Source of the DNA: Comamonas testosteroni
Lineage (GTDB): Bacteria; Pseudomonadota; Gammaproteobacteria; Burkholderiales; Burkholderiaceae_C
Direction: 5' to 3'
NCBI RefSeq assembly: GCF_000761245.1
Contig: NZ_AWOR01000052.1
Span: forward strand, 1-64,000
Length of the DNA stretch: 64,000 nt
Below the pieces are notes generated by a model. That model saw only the letters and a program-made list of their open reading frames with translations. It ran no database searches and was not told where the DNA came from. The position numbers and the translations under genes are program-made. Within the stretch, counting starts at the first letter, position 1; each line of letters opens with the position of its first letter. This document shows positions 26,377-34,879 of the stretch, piece by piece.

Positions 26377-27294
26377 ATGGACAGACTCGACGCGATGCAC
26401 ATGTTTGTGCGCGTGGTGGAGACCGGCAGTTTCACCAAGGTCGCACAGGAATTCGCCACCACCCAGCCCACCGTCACCAAGCAGGTCGCGGCCATGGAGG
26501 CGCGCCTCAAGGTGCGCCTGCTCAACCGCAACACGCGCGGCGTGAGCCTGACCGAAGCCGGCGCGCTGTACTACGAAAAATGCAAGATCATCGTCAGCGA
26601 CGTGGCCGAGGCGGAGAACGTGGTCAAGGTGCGCCAGACCCAGGTACAGGGTCAGCTGCGCATCGGCAGCTCGGTGGCGTTCGGGCGCCGGGTGCTGATT
26701 CCGCTGGCCATGGACTTCATGAAGCACAACCCGCAGGTGCAGGTCGATCTGAGCTTCGAGGACCGCTACACCGATCTGGTGGCCAACGGCATCGACGTGG
26801 CACTGCGCCTGGGCAAGCTGGCCGACTCCTCGCTGGGCGCGCGCATGCTGGGCGTCAATCCCTGGGTGCTGGTGGCCTCCAACACCTATCTGCGCAAGCA
26901 CGGCACGCCGCGCCGCCCCTCGGACCTCAAGGAGCATTCCACGCTGATCTACAGCAGCGTGCAGGGCAACGATATCTGGCGCCTGCGCAATGCCAGCGGC
27001 GAGCCTGTGTCGATTCCCGTCACCGGGCGGCTGCGCTCCAACAATCTCTCGGCCCTGCTGGCCGCGGCCCGCTCGCACATGGGCATTGCGGCCCTGCCGC
27101 GCTACGTGGCCCAGGACTCGCTCAAGGACGGCCGCGTGGTGGAAGTGCTCAAGACCTGCCGCCTGCCCGAGCAGGAAATCCACGCCGTCTACCCCTCGCC
27201 GCGCCTGGTGCCGCAGAAGGTGCAGTCCTTCATCGCCTTCCTTCAGGGCAAGTTCGACGATGCCTGGTGGGAGGATCTGCCGCGCGGCGGGTGA
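26377..27294 (+). CDS. LysR-type regulator, probably of gcl-hyi-glxR
   Basis: 305 residues. N-terminal winged helix (MDRLDAMHMFVRVVETGSFTKVAQEFATTQPTVTKQVAAMEARL) followed by a normal substrate-binding domain. AGGAG precedes the ATG. Divergent from gcl, with the palindrome ATTTATTC-N7-GAATAAAT just upstream. It most closely resembles the CrgA/AaeR-type LysR subfamily by its N terminus. Control of the glyoxylate operon is inferred from position. Confidence 0.88.
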   Translation: MDRLDAMHMFVRVVETGSFTKVAQEFATTQPTVTKQVAAMEARLKVRLLNRNTRGVSLTEAGALYYEKCKIIVSDVAEAENVVKVRQTQVQGQLRIGSSVAFGRRVLIPLAMDFMKHNPQVQVDLSFEDRYTDLVANGIDVALRLGKLADSSLGARMLGVNPWVLVASNTYLRKHGTPRRPSDLKEHSTLIYSSVQGNDIWRLRNASGEPVSIPVTGRLRSNNLSALLAAARSHMGIAALPRYVAQDSLKDGRVVEVLKTCRLPEQEIHAVYPSPRLVPQKVQSFIAFLQGKFDDAWWEDLPRGG

Positions 27295-27300
27295 TTCCAT

Positions 27301-27323
27301 ATTGATTCTGCAAAAGAATCAAT
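27301..27323. promoter_or_regulatory. Second LysR-type palindrome, downstream of lysR
   Basis: ATTGATTC-N7-GAATCAAT, same layout as 26341-26363 but six bases after the lysR stop, in the convergent gap with gckA. It is not obviously in a promoter. It may be a weak hairpin at the mRNA end or a remote binding site. Confidence 0.4.
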
Positions 27324-27334
27324 CCCTGCACGAC

Positions 27335-27433
27335 GCTATCAAAAGCAAAGCAGCCACCATCCATTGGGCGGTAACTTCAGCATCAATATAGTCTTAAATC
27401 ATTGATGATCAAGCGCAAGCTGCTATCAATGTA
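27335..27433. repeat. Extragenic repeat with GCTATCAAAAGCAAAG tracts
   Basis: GCTATCAAAAGCAAAG near 27339 and AAGCGCAAGCTGCTATCAAT near 27412 bracket the lysR-gckA gap. A related tract, GCTATGAAAAACAAAGCG, occurs at about 36453. Such dispersed elements are common in Comamonadaceae by memory. No gene. Confidence 0.4.
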
Positions 27434-27438
27434 GAGAA

Positions 27439-28791
27439 TCAGAGCACCAGGATGGCGCGGAAGTCGTTGACATTGGTGTGCGTGGGACCGGTGATCACCA
27501 GATCGCCCAGTGCCGAGAAATAGCCATAGGCATCGTTGCGGTCCAGGTGATCGCTGATGCGCAGATTCAGCTCTGCCGCGCGCTTGAGCGTGCAGGGCGA
27601 GACACGGGCTCCCGCGTTGTCCTCGACACCATCGATACCGTCGGTATCGGCGGCCAGCGCCCAGACCTTTTCCTGGCCCTGCAGGGCCTGTGCCAGACCC
27701 AGGCAGAACTCGCCGGCACGGCCGCCGCGCCCCTTGGCAGCGCCGGGTTGGCGCGGGCGGATGGTCACCGTGGTCTCGCCCCCCGAGAGAATCACGCAGG
27801 GCCTGGCAAAGGGCTGGTCATGCCTGGCCACGGCACGCGCCAGCGCCGCATGGACCTTGCCCACCTCGCGCGACTCGCCTTCCATCTCGTCGGACAGCAC
27901 ATGCACGGCAATGCCTGCTGCACGGGCCTCCGCCGCCGCCGCTTCCAGCGACTGCTGGGGCGTGGCGATCAGATGCACCTCATGGCCTTCGAAGCGGGCA
28001 TCGCCGGGCTTGGGCGTCTCCAGCTCGCCAGCTTGCAGCGCAGCGCGCACGGGCTCGGGAATGCCGATCTGGTAGCGGTCCAGGATGGCCAGCGCGTCGG
28101 CACAGGTCGACGCGTCCGGCACCGTGGGCCCGCTGGCGATCACCGAAGGATCGTCGCCGGGCACATCGCTGATGGTCAGCGTCACCACCTTGGCGGGATA
28201 GCAGGCAGCGGCCAGACGTCCTCCCTTGATGCGCGAGAGGTGCTTGCGCACGCAGTTCATCTCGCCAATCGCCGCGCCGCTCTCCAGCAGCGCCTTGTTG
28301 ATGCGCTGCTTCTCGGCCAGGTCGATGCCTTCGGCGGGCAGCGTCAGCAAGGAGGAGCCGCCGCCGGAGATCAGGCAGATCACCAGATCGTCGGCCGTCA
28401 GGCCCTCGGTCAGCGCCAGAATGCGCTCGGCCGCAGCCAGACCGGCCGCGTCCGGCACGGGGTGGGCAGCTTCCACCACCTCCAGGCGCTGGGCCAGCCC
28501 TTCGGGGCGTGGGGGAATATGCGCATAGCGCGTCACCACCAGGCCCGACAGCGGAGCATCCTGCGGCCACAGAGCTTCCAGCGCCTGCGCCATGGAGCCG
28601 CCGGCCTTGCCTGCGCCCAGCACCAGCGTGCGGCCCTTGGGCGGCTTGGGCAGATGACGCGCCAGACCCTCGATGGGCAGGGCATTGCGCACCGCCACGT
28701 CATACAGATGACGCAGAAAGCCAGCCGGGTCTTGCTGGGGAACAGGCGTTGCCGCGGCCTGCGCGCGCGAGGATGTATTCTGTGCTTGCAT
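27439..28791 (-). CDS. gckA: Glycerate 2-kinase (MOFRL family) GckA/TtuD
   Basis: 450 residues from ATG 28791. The first domain has TLVLGAGKAGGSMAQALE, then ISGGGSSLLTLPAEGIDL and MNCVRKHLSRIKGGRLAAACYPAKV. The C-terminal MOFRL domain has VILSGGETTVTIR, GRGGRAGEFCLGLA and DTDGIDG. This family phosphorylates D-glycerate to 2-phosphoglycerate, completing glyoxylate assimilation; older annotations call it hydroxypyruvate reductase. It is the last step of the route here, on the minus strand, divergent from gntR with the TGTATACA motif in between. Confidence 0.9.
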   Translation of the reverse strand: MQAQNTSSRAQAAATPVPQQDPAGFLRHLYDVAVRNALPIEGLARHLPKPPKGRTLVLGAGKAGGSMAQALEALWPQDAPLSGLVVTRYAHIPPRPEGLAQRLEVVEAAHPVPDAAGLAAAERILALTEGLTADDLVICLISGGGSSLLTLPAEGIDLAEKQRINKALLESGAAIGEMNCVRKHLSRIKGGRLAAACYPAKVVTLTISDVPGDDPSVIASGPTVPDASTCADALAILDRYQIGIPEPVRAALQAGELETPKPGDARFEGHEVHLIATPQQSLEAAAAEARAAGIAVHVLSDEMEGESREVGKVHAALARAVARHDQPFARPCVILSGGETTVTIRPRQPGAAKGRGGRAGEFCLGLAQALQGQEKVWALAADTDGIDGVEDNAGARVSPCTLKRAAELNLRISDHLDRNDAYGYFSALGDLVITGPTHTNVNDFRAILVL

Positions 28792-28965
28792 AGCTGCGCA
28801 TTGTGCATTCGGGCTTTTTTCCCTTACAGAGGGCCCCCAGTCACAACACTGCTGATCTTTGCAATACCAATGTTGCAAGCCCTTGCCCCCATTGGGTTTG
28901 CGCGCTTGCGCACAGCTTTCTGCGCCTGAACATCGATACAAACACCATGTTTGGTGAACAGAAAC

Positions 28966-28973
28966 TGTATACA
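28966..28973. promoter_or_regulatory. Candidate GntR operator in the gckA/gntR divergent promoter
   Basis: TGTATACA followed by AAACTTGTC, 31 bases before the GntR start and 175 bases from the gckA start. As a perfect palindrome next to its own regulator gene it is the reference site for the motif found near the other purine genes. Confidence 0.6.
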
Positions 28974-29003
28974 AAACTTGTCTTCAACCGCTATGATGGA
29001 TTT

Positions 29004-29681
29004 ATGGAAACTTCCACCACCAGTTTCATTGTCGAAAGCCTGACCAAGGCCATCGTCGAGCATCGCCTGATGCCCGGCACCAAGCTGGCCGAGCAAAAGC
29101 TGGCCGACCACTTTGGAGTTTCCCGCACCCTGGTGCGCCAGGCCCTGTTCCAGCTTTCGCAAAACCGTCTCATCCGGCTCGAGCCCGCCCGCGGCGCCTT
29201 TGTGGCCACGCCTTCGGTGGACGAGGCGCGCCAGGTGTTTGCCGTGCGCCGCATGCTCGAGGCCGAGATGGTGCGCAGCTTTGTCAAGCAAAGCAGCGCC
29301 GCCAAGATTCGCGCCCTCAAGCAGCATGTGGCTGCCGAGAAGAAGGCCATGGAAGCCAATGACGTGGGCCAGCGCACCGAGCTGCTGGGCGACTTCCACG
29401 TGCGCATGGCCGAGCTCATGGGCAACGAGGTGCTGGCGCAACTGCTGGGCGAGCTGATTTCCCGCTGCGCATTGATCACCCTGATGTACCAGTCTGCATC
29501 GGCGGCCGAGCATTCGCACGAAGAACATGCCGACATCGTGACCGCGCTGGCCGCGGGCGATGCCGAACATGCGGTGCAGCTGATGCAGCTGCACCTGGAC
29601 CACGTGGAAGCAGGCCTGACCTTCGACCGCGATTTGCCAACGAACGATTTGTCGATGGCACTTTCTTCCGTATCCCTATGA
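29004..29681 (+). CDS. GntR-family (FCD) regulator of purine/allantoin catabolism
   Basis: 225 residues from ATG 29004. Winged helix: LTKAIVEHRLMPGTKLAEQKLADHFGVSRTLVRQALFQLSQNRLIRLEPARGAFVATPS. FCD-type helical effector domain follows, with the metal or ligand-binding His and Asp pattern around GDFHVRMAELMGN. Its stop overlaps the puuE start by ATGA, so regulator and pathway genes are in one operon. A TGTATACA palindrome lies 31 bases before it. Regulation of urate and allantoin genes is inferred; the ligand is unknown. Confidence 0.88.
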   Translation: METSTTSFIVESLTKAIVEHRLMPGTKLAEQKLADHFGVSRTLVRQALFQLSQNRLIRLEPARGAFVATPSVDEARQVFAVRRMLEAEMVRSFVKQSSAAKIRALKQHVAAEKKAMEANDVGQRTELLGDFHVRMAELMGNEVLAQLLGELISRCALITLMYQSASAAEHSHEEHADIVTALAAGDAEHAVQLMQLHLDHVEAGLTFDRDLPTNDLSMALSSVSL

Positions 29682-30634
29682 CTTACGATTCCACCGCCTC
29701 CTATCCACGCGACCTGATTGGCTACGGCCGCAACACGCCCCATCCCGAATGGCCCGGCAAAGCCCGCGTGGCCGTTCAGTTCGTGCTGAACTATGAAGAA
29801 GGCGGTGAGAACCATATCCTGCATGGCGACCCCGGCAGCGAGCAGTTTCTGTCGGAGATGTTCAATCCCGCCAGCTACCCGGCCCGTCACATGAGCATGG
29901 ACGGCATCTATGAATACGGCTCGCGCGCCGGCGTGTGGCGCATTCTCAAGGAGTTCGAGAAGCGCGGCCTGCCGCTGACCGTGTTCGGCGTGGCCACGGC
30001 GCTGCAAAAGCATCGCGAGCTGGCCCAGGCCTTTGACGAGCTCGGTCACGAAGTGGCCTGCCACGGCCTGAAGTGGATTCACTACCAGAACGTGCCCGAG
30101 GAGATCGAGCGCGCCCACATGCAGCAATGCGTGGACATCTTTGAAGAGCTGTACGGTCACGACGGCGACCACGGCCTGGGCTGGTACACCGGCCGCGACA
30201 GCCCCAATAGCCACCGCATCGTGGCCGACGCCGGTCGCTTTACCTACGACAGCGATTACTACGGCGACGACCTGCCCTTCTGGATGAAGGTTGGCAAGAG
30301 CGACGGCACGACGCACAACCAGCTCATCGTTCCCTACACGCTTGACGTCAACGACATGCGCTTTGCCCTGCCCCAGGGTTACTCGCATGCCGATCCGTTC
30401 TTCCAGTACATGAAGGACACATTCGATGTCCTGTACGCCGAAGGCAATGCCAGCGGCGACAACGCCCCCAAGATGATGAGCATCGGCATGCACTGCCGAC
30501 TGCTGGGCCGCCCCGGCCGGATTACAGCGCTGCAGCGCTTCCTCGACCACATCCAGAAGCACGACAACGTGTGGGTGTGCCGCCGTATTGATTTGGCTCG
30601 TCACTGGGCCGAGCGTTTCCCTTGCAAGGATTGA
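29678..30634 (+). CDS. puuE: Allantoinase PuuE, polysaccharide-deacetylase type
   Basis: 318 residues of the NodB-like deacetylase fold. Typical PuuE features: YPRDLIGYGRNTPHPEWPGKARVAVQFVLNYEEGGENHILHGD near the start, HEVACHGLKWIHYQ (about 125-140), GWYTGRDSPNSHR and GMHCRLLGRPGR. It hydrolyses allantoin to allantoate without being related to metal-dependent amidohydrolase allantoinases. Overlaps the GntR gene by four bases and is seven bases from the UraD-AllC gene. Confidence 0.95.
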   Translation: MTYDSTASYPRDLIGYGRNTPHPEWPGKARVAVQFVLNYEEGGENHILHGDPGSEQFLSEMFNPASYPARHMSMDGIYEYGSRAGVWRILKEFEKRGLPLTVFGVATALQKHRELAQAFDELGHEVACHGLKWIHYQNVPEEIERAHMQQCVDIFEELYGHDGDHGLGWYTGRDSPNSHRIVADAGRFTYDSDYYGDDLPFWMKVGKSDGTTHNQLIVPYTLDVNDMRFALPQGYSHADPFFQYMKDTFDVLYAEGNASGDNAPKMMSIGMHCRLLGRPGRITALQRFLDHIQKHDNVWVCRRIDLARHWAERFPCKD

Positions 30635-30641
30635 TTGCGAC

Positions 30642-32417
30642 ATGGCTTTGACCCTGGAACAACTGAATGCCGCCGATGCGGCAACCGCCACCGATCTGCT
30701 CGATGGCCTGTACGAGCACTCGCCCTGGATTGCCGCCAAGGCACTGGAGCAGCGTCCCTTCAAGTCCATGGCGCACATCAAGCACGCCATGGCCAAGGTG
30801 CTGGCCGAGTCCAGCGAGCAGTCCCAGCTCGATCTGATCCGCGCTCACCCGGAGCTGGCCGGCAAGCAGATGGAGACCAACACGCTCACCGCCGAATCGA
30901 CGAATGAGCAAAAGAAGGCAGGCCTGACAAACTGCACGCCCGAAGAGCTGGAGCACATCCGCAAGCTCAACGCCGAATATGGCAAGCGCTTCGGCTTCCC
31001 CTTCATCCTGGCCGTGCGCGGCGCGCGCGGTCTGGGTCTGTCCAAGGCCGAGATCATTGCGACCTTCGAGCGCCGCATGTTCAACCATCCTGCCTACGAA
31101 CAGGCCGAGGCACTGCGCAACATCCACCGGATCGCCGAGATCCGCCTGAACGACAAGTTCGGCTACGAGCCCGTCGAAGGCAACGAAGTCTGGGACTGGC
31201 AGGAACGCCTGTCCACCAACAGCGACCCCGGCTACGCCGAAAAAGGCCAGCTGACGGTGACCTATCTGACCGACGCCCACCGCGCCTGCGCCCAGCGCAT
31301 AAGCCACTGGATGCGCGAGATCGGCTTCGACGAAGTCGAGATCGACGCCGTTGGCAATGTGGTGGGCCGCTACAAGGCCGCCACCGAAGGCGCCAAGACC
31401 CTGCTGACCGGCAGCCACTACGACACCGTGCGCAACGGCGGCAAGTACGACGGCCGCCTGGGCATCTTTGTGCCCATGGCCTGCGTCAAGCAACTGGCCC
31501 AGCAAGGCAAGCGCCTGCCCTTCAACATCGAAGTGGTGGGCTTCTCGGAAGAGGAAGGCCAGCGCTACAAGGCCACCTTCCTGGGCTCTGGCGCCCTGGT
31601 GGGCGACTTCAAGCAGGAATGGCTGGAGCAAAAGGACGCCGACGGCATCACGCTGCGCGAGGCCATGCTGCATGCAGGCCTGTGCATCGACGACATCCCC
31701 AAGCTGGAGCGCGACCCCGCCAAGTACCTGGGCTTTGTGGAAGTGCACATCGAGCAGGGCCCCGTGCTCAACGAGCTGGACATTCCCCTGGGCATCGTCA
31801 CCTCCATCAACGGCAGTGCCCGCTATGTCTGCGAATTCATCGGCATGGCCAGCCACGCCGGCACCACGCCCATGGACCGCCGCCGCGACGCCGCGGCCGG
31901 CGTGGCCGAGCTGTCGCTGTACATCGAAAAGCGCGCCGGCCAGGACGGCGACAGCGTGGCCACCATCGGCCAGCTGAACGTGCCCTCGGGCTCGGTCAAC
32001 GTGGTGCCCGGCCGTTGCCAGTTCTCGCTGGACCTGCGCGCTCCCACCAACGAGCAGCGCGACGCCATGATCAACGACATCATGGCCGAGATGGCCGCGA
32101 TCGCCGAACGCCGCGGCCTGCGCTACACCACCGACCTGTCCATGAAGGCGGCGGCGGCCCCCAGCGCTCCCGAATGGCAGAAACGCTGGGAAAACGCGGT
32201 CGACGCACTGGGCGTGCCCCTGTTCCGCATGCCCAGCGGTGCCGGTCACGACGCCATGAAGCTGCACGAAATCATGCCCCAGGCCATGTTGTTCGTGCGT
32301 GGCATGAACGCCGGCATCAGCCACAACCCGCTGGAAGCCTCCACCTCCGACGACATGCAACTGTCCGTGGATGCCTTCACCCACCTCCTCCACCAACTGG
32401 CTCAAGAACAGCAATGA
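30642..32417 (+). CDS. UraD-AllC fusion: OHCU decarboxylase and allantoate amidohydrolase
   Basis: 591 residues from ATG 30642. Residues 1-168 are an OHCU decarboxylase domain (FKSMAHIKHAM, IRAHPELAGKQ, YGKRFGFPFILAVRG). Residues about 180-591 are an M20-type allantoate amidohydrolase (GSHYDTVRNGGKYDGRLGI with His and Asp ligands, FSEEEGQRYKATFLGS, GMASHAGTTPMDRRRDA, AGHDAMKLHEI). The two domains act on either side of the allantoinase step, supplied by PuuE from the gene before. The fusion is known from other Burkholderiales as far as I recall. Overlaps the next gene by four bases. Confidence 0.92.
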   Translation: MALTLEQLNAADAATATDLLDGLYEHSPWIAAKALEQRPFKSMAHIKHAMAKVLAESSEQSQLDLIRAHPELAGKQMETNTLTAESTNEQKKAGLTNCTPEELEHIRKLNAEYGKRFGFPFILAVRGARGLGLSKAEIIATFERRMFNHPAYEQAEALRNIHRIAEIRLNDKFGYEPVEGNEVWDWQERLSTNSDPGYAEKGQLTVTYLTDAHRACAQRISHWMREIGFDEVEIDAVGNVVGRYKAATEGAKTLLTGSHYDTVRNGGKYDGRLGIFVPMACVKQLAQQGKRLPFNIEVVGFSEEEGQRYKATFLGSGALVGDFKQEWLEQKDADGITLREAMLHAGLCIDDIPKLERDPAKYLGFVEVHIEQGPVLNELDIPLGIVTSINGSARYVCEFIGMASHAGTTPMDRRRDAAAGVAELSLYIEKRAGQDGDSVATIGQLNVPSGSVNVVPGRCQFSLDLRAPTNEQRDAMINDIMAEMAAIAERRGLRYTTDLSMKAAAAPSAPEWQKRWENAVDALGVPLFRMPSGAGHDAMKLHEIMPQAMLFVRGMNAGISHNPLEASTSDDMQLSVDAFTHLLHQLAQEQQ

Positions 32418-33691
32418 CCAATATGAATCAAGACAAGCAAGCCACCTACGCCGCCATCGATGCATGGATTGACGAGCACTTCGACGAAGAAGTGAAGTTT
32501 CTGCAGGCCATGGTGCAAGTGCCCACGGACACGCCTCCCGGCAACAACGCACCCCACGCCGAACGCACTGCCGAGCTGATCAAGGGCTTTGGCTTCGAGG
32601 CCGAAAAGCACGTCGTGCCCGAAGCCGACGTCAAGGCCTATGGCATGGAATCCATCACCAACCTGATCGTGCGCCGCCCCTATGGTGACGGTGGCCGCAC
32701 CATCGCCCTGAACGCCCACGGCGACGTGGTGCCTCCGGGCGAAGGCTGGACCAAGGACCCCTACGGCGCCGAGATCGAAGACGGCAAGCTCTATGGCCGC
32801 GCTGCTGCCGTGAGCAAGAGCGACTTCGCCTCGTTCACCTTTGCCGTGCGTGCCCTGGAAGCCGTGGCCAAGCCCTCCAAGGGCGCGGTGGAGCTGCACT
32901 ACACCTACGACGAAGAGTTCGGCGGCATCATGGGCCCCGGCTGGCTGCTGGAAAAGGGCCTGACCAAGCCCGACCTGATGATCGCAGCGGGCTTCAGCTA
33001 CGAAGTAGTTACCGCTCACAACGGCTGCCTGCAGATGGAAATCACCGTGCAGGGCAAGATGGCTCACGCCGCCGTGCCCCACACCGGTGTGGACGCGCTG
33101 CAAGCCACTGCGGTGCTGCTGACGGCTCTGTACGCCGAGAACGTGAAGTACAAGCAAGTCACCTCCAAGGTGCCCGGCATCAAGCATCCCTACCTGAACA
33201 TCGGCCGTATCGACGGCGGCACCAACACCAATGTGGTGCCCGGCAAGGTCATGCTCAAGATCGACCGCCGCATGATTCCTGAAGAGAATCCCGTGGAAGT
33301 GGAAGCCAGCATCCGTGCCGTGATCGCCAAGGCGATTGCCGACTTCAACACCCAGGGCGGCTACACCGGTGAAGACGCCGTGCGCGTGGACATCAAGCGC
33401 CTGCTGCTGGCCAATGCCATGACGCCCCTGGACGGCAACAAGCCCCTGGTCGACGCCATCCAGGCCCACGGCGAAGCTGTCTTCGGCGAGAAGCCTCCTG
33501 CAGTGGGCACGCCTCTGTACACCGACGTGCGCCTGTATGTCGAGCGCGGCATCCCCGGCGTGATCTACGGCGCCGGCCCCCGCACCGTGCTGGAATCGCA
33601 CGCCAAGCGCTCCGACGAGCGCCTGGTGCTGGAAGACCTGCGCCGTGCCACCAAGGTGGTGGCCCGCTCGCTGGTGGACCTGACTGCCTGA
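32414..33691 (+). CDS. M20-family amidohydrolase/peptidase with altered metal motif
   Basis: 425 residues; start 32414 overlaps the preceding stop (ATGA). ArgE/DapE-like fold with the first metal motif LNAHGDVV (His102, Asp104) and the catalytic pair DEEFGG (Glu167, Glu168). The usual bridging Asp in GRGxxDxKG is replaced: the sequence here is GRAAAVSKSD, with Val133 where Asp is expected and an Asp four residues later. The last gene of the allantoin operon. Candidate for the missing ureidoglycine/ureidoglycolate hydrolysis step, since no AllA-like lyase is seen; plant ureidoglycolate amidohydrolases are also M20-like. Unproven. Confidence 0.85.
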   Translation: MTNMNQDKQATYAAIDAWIDEHFDEEVKFLQAMVQVPTDTPPGNNAPHAERTAELIKGFGFEAEKHVVPEADVKAYGMESITNLIVRRPYGDGGRTIALNAHGDVVPPGEGWTKDPYGAEIEDGKLYGRAAAVSKSDFASFTFAVRALEAVAKPSKGAVELHYTYDEEFGGIMGPGWLLEKGLTKPDLMIAAGFSYEVVTAHNGCLQMEITVQGKMAHAAVPHTGVDALQATAVLLTALYAENVKYKQVTSKVPGIKHPYLNIGRIDGGTNTNVVPGKVMLKIDRRMIPEENPVEVEASIRAVIAKAIADFNTQGGYTGEDAVRVDIKRLLLANAMTPLDGNKPLVDAIQAHGEAVFGEKPPAVGTPLYTDVRLYVERGIPGVIYGAGPRTVLESHAKRSDERLVLEDLRRATKVVARSLVDLTA

Positions 33692-33748
33692 GCACCAAAC
33701 ACCGTTTGAACGCCTAGCCTTCTCCAGACTGGATGGAGGTTTTTCAAG

Positions 33749-33778
33749 GAGCCTGGATTCGTCCAGGCTCTTTTTTTT
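33749..33778 (+). terminator. Rho-independent terminator of the puuE operon
   Basis: Stem GAGCCTGGA with a TTCG tetraloop and TCCAGGCTC, then eight T residues. Ends the gntR-puuE-uraD/allC-M20 operon. It runs into the stop codon of the convergent LysR gene. Confidence 0.92.
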
Positions 33779-34751
33779 ATGCGCGCGACGCCAGCAGAGC
33801 GACGGGCATTTGCTCTGCATGACTGAGGTCCACATGGCTGGCCAGAAAATCCAGCACCGCCCGCGTCCTCACCGGCAACTGGCCGGGCTTGCCCACATAC
33901 ACGGCATGGATGGGCTGCAGATCCCCGGGGTTGAAATCCTCGAGCAGCGCCTGCAGCCTGCCCGCATGCAAATCGTCCCAGGCGTGATAGAGCGACAGCC
34001 GCGCCAGGCCCGCCCCGGCCTTGGCCAGATTGGCCATGGCCTCGCCATCGTTGACGCGCAGCACCTCGCCCATGCTCACCGTCACCGCCTTGCCAGCCAC
34101 CACAAACGGCCAGTGCGGTATGGCCCGCGGGTAGTTCCAGCCAATGCGCACATGGCCTGCCAGCTCATCGGGATGCTGCGGTCTGCCAAAGCGCTGCAGA
34201 TAGTCGGGCGAGGCCACAATTACCTGGCGCGTGTGACCCAGCTTTCGCGCCACCATGTCCGAAGACGGAAGCTCCCCCCAGCGCAAGGCGATATCGGCAC
34301 GGGCTGCTATCAGGTCCACGACATGATCGGTAAAGCTGAGGTCCAGCTGCAGGCCCGGCCAGGTTCGCATGAGCGGACCGACCAGCGGCACCAGCAGGCG
34401 ATTGCCCGTGGACGAGCTGGCATTGATGCGCACCACGCCGGTGGGCTGGCCCTGCCGGGTGACCGAGGACTCCAGCGCCAGCCAGTCCGCCAGCAACTGC
34501 CGGCCCTGCTCCAGCAACTGCTCGCCTTCCGCCGTCAGCTCCAGGCGCCGGGTGCTGCGGCGCAGCAGCTGCACGCCCAGCCGGGTTTCGAGCCGGGCCA
34601 CGATCTTGCTGACCGCCGAGGGCGAGACCTCGCGCAGGCGCGCCGCCGCCGAGAAGCTGCCCTGCTGGGCCACCAGCACAAAGGTCTGCAGCTCCACAAA
34701 GCGGTCCGAGCCCTGCTCCTGGGTGGTCGGCATAGCAATCGATTTCTTCAT
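33777..34751 (-). CDS. LysR-type regulator, divergent from an MFS gene
   Basis: 324 residues. Winged helix FVELQTFVLVAQQGSFSAAARLREVSPSAVSKIVARLETRLGVQLL near the start, standard LysR effector domain. ATG at 34751 is used; ATG at 34733 is an alternative. The palindrome ATTTATTC-N7-GAACAAAT lies 22 bases upstream of its start. Control of the divergent MFS efflux gene is inferred. Confidence 0.85.
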   Translation of the reverse strand: MKKSIAMPTTQEQGSDRFVELQTFVLVAQQGSFSAAARLREVSPSAVSKIVARLETRLGVQLLRRSTRRLELTAEGEQLLEQGRQLLADWLALESSVTRQGQPTGVVRINASSSTGNRLLVPLVGPLMRTWPGLQLDLSFTDHVVDLIAARADIALRWGELPSSDMVARKLGHTRQVIVASPDYLQRFGRPQHPDELAGHVRIGWNYPRAIPHWPFVVAGKAVTVSMGEVLRVNDGEAMANLAKAGAGLARLSLYHAWDDLHAGRLQALLEDFNPGDLQPIHAVYVGKPGQLPVRTRAVLDFLASHVDLSHAEQMPVALLASRA

Positions 34752-34772
34752 GAATCACATCATAAAGATGCG

Positions 34773-34795
34773 ATTTATTCCGCACAGGAACAAAT
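34773..34795. promoter_or_regulatory. LysR-type palindrome in the lysR/MFS divergent promoter
   Basis: ATTTATTC-N7-GAACAAAT, one mismatch from a perfect inverted repeat and nearly the same as the element at 26341. It contains T-N11-A. Candidate autoregulatory and MFS-gene operator. Confidence 0.5.
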
Positions 34796-34879
34796 GCATG
34801 TCCGCCTCCAGGGCTAGTGCAGCGCTTGCCGCAGGTTCACAGTTCAGCTCTTCGCGGAATTTTCACAAGGACGTTCTTC

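Noticed and set aside
29113-29457. 114-codon frame within gntR in another reading frame
   Set aside because: Out-of-frame shadow of the GntR gene.
30522-32552. 676-codon antisense frame over the UraD-AllC gene
   Set aside because: Same high-GC shadow effect; no recognisable family, overlaps a well-supported gene.
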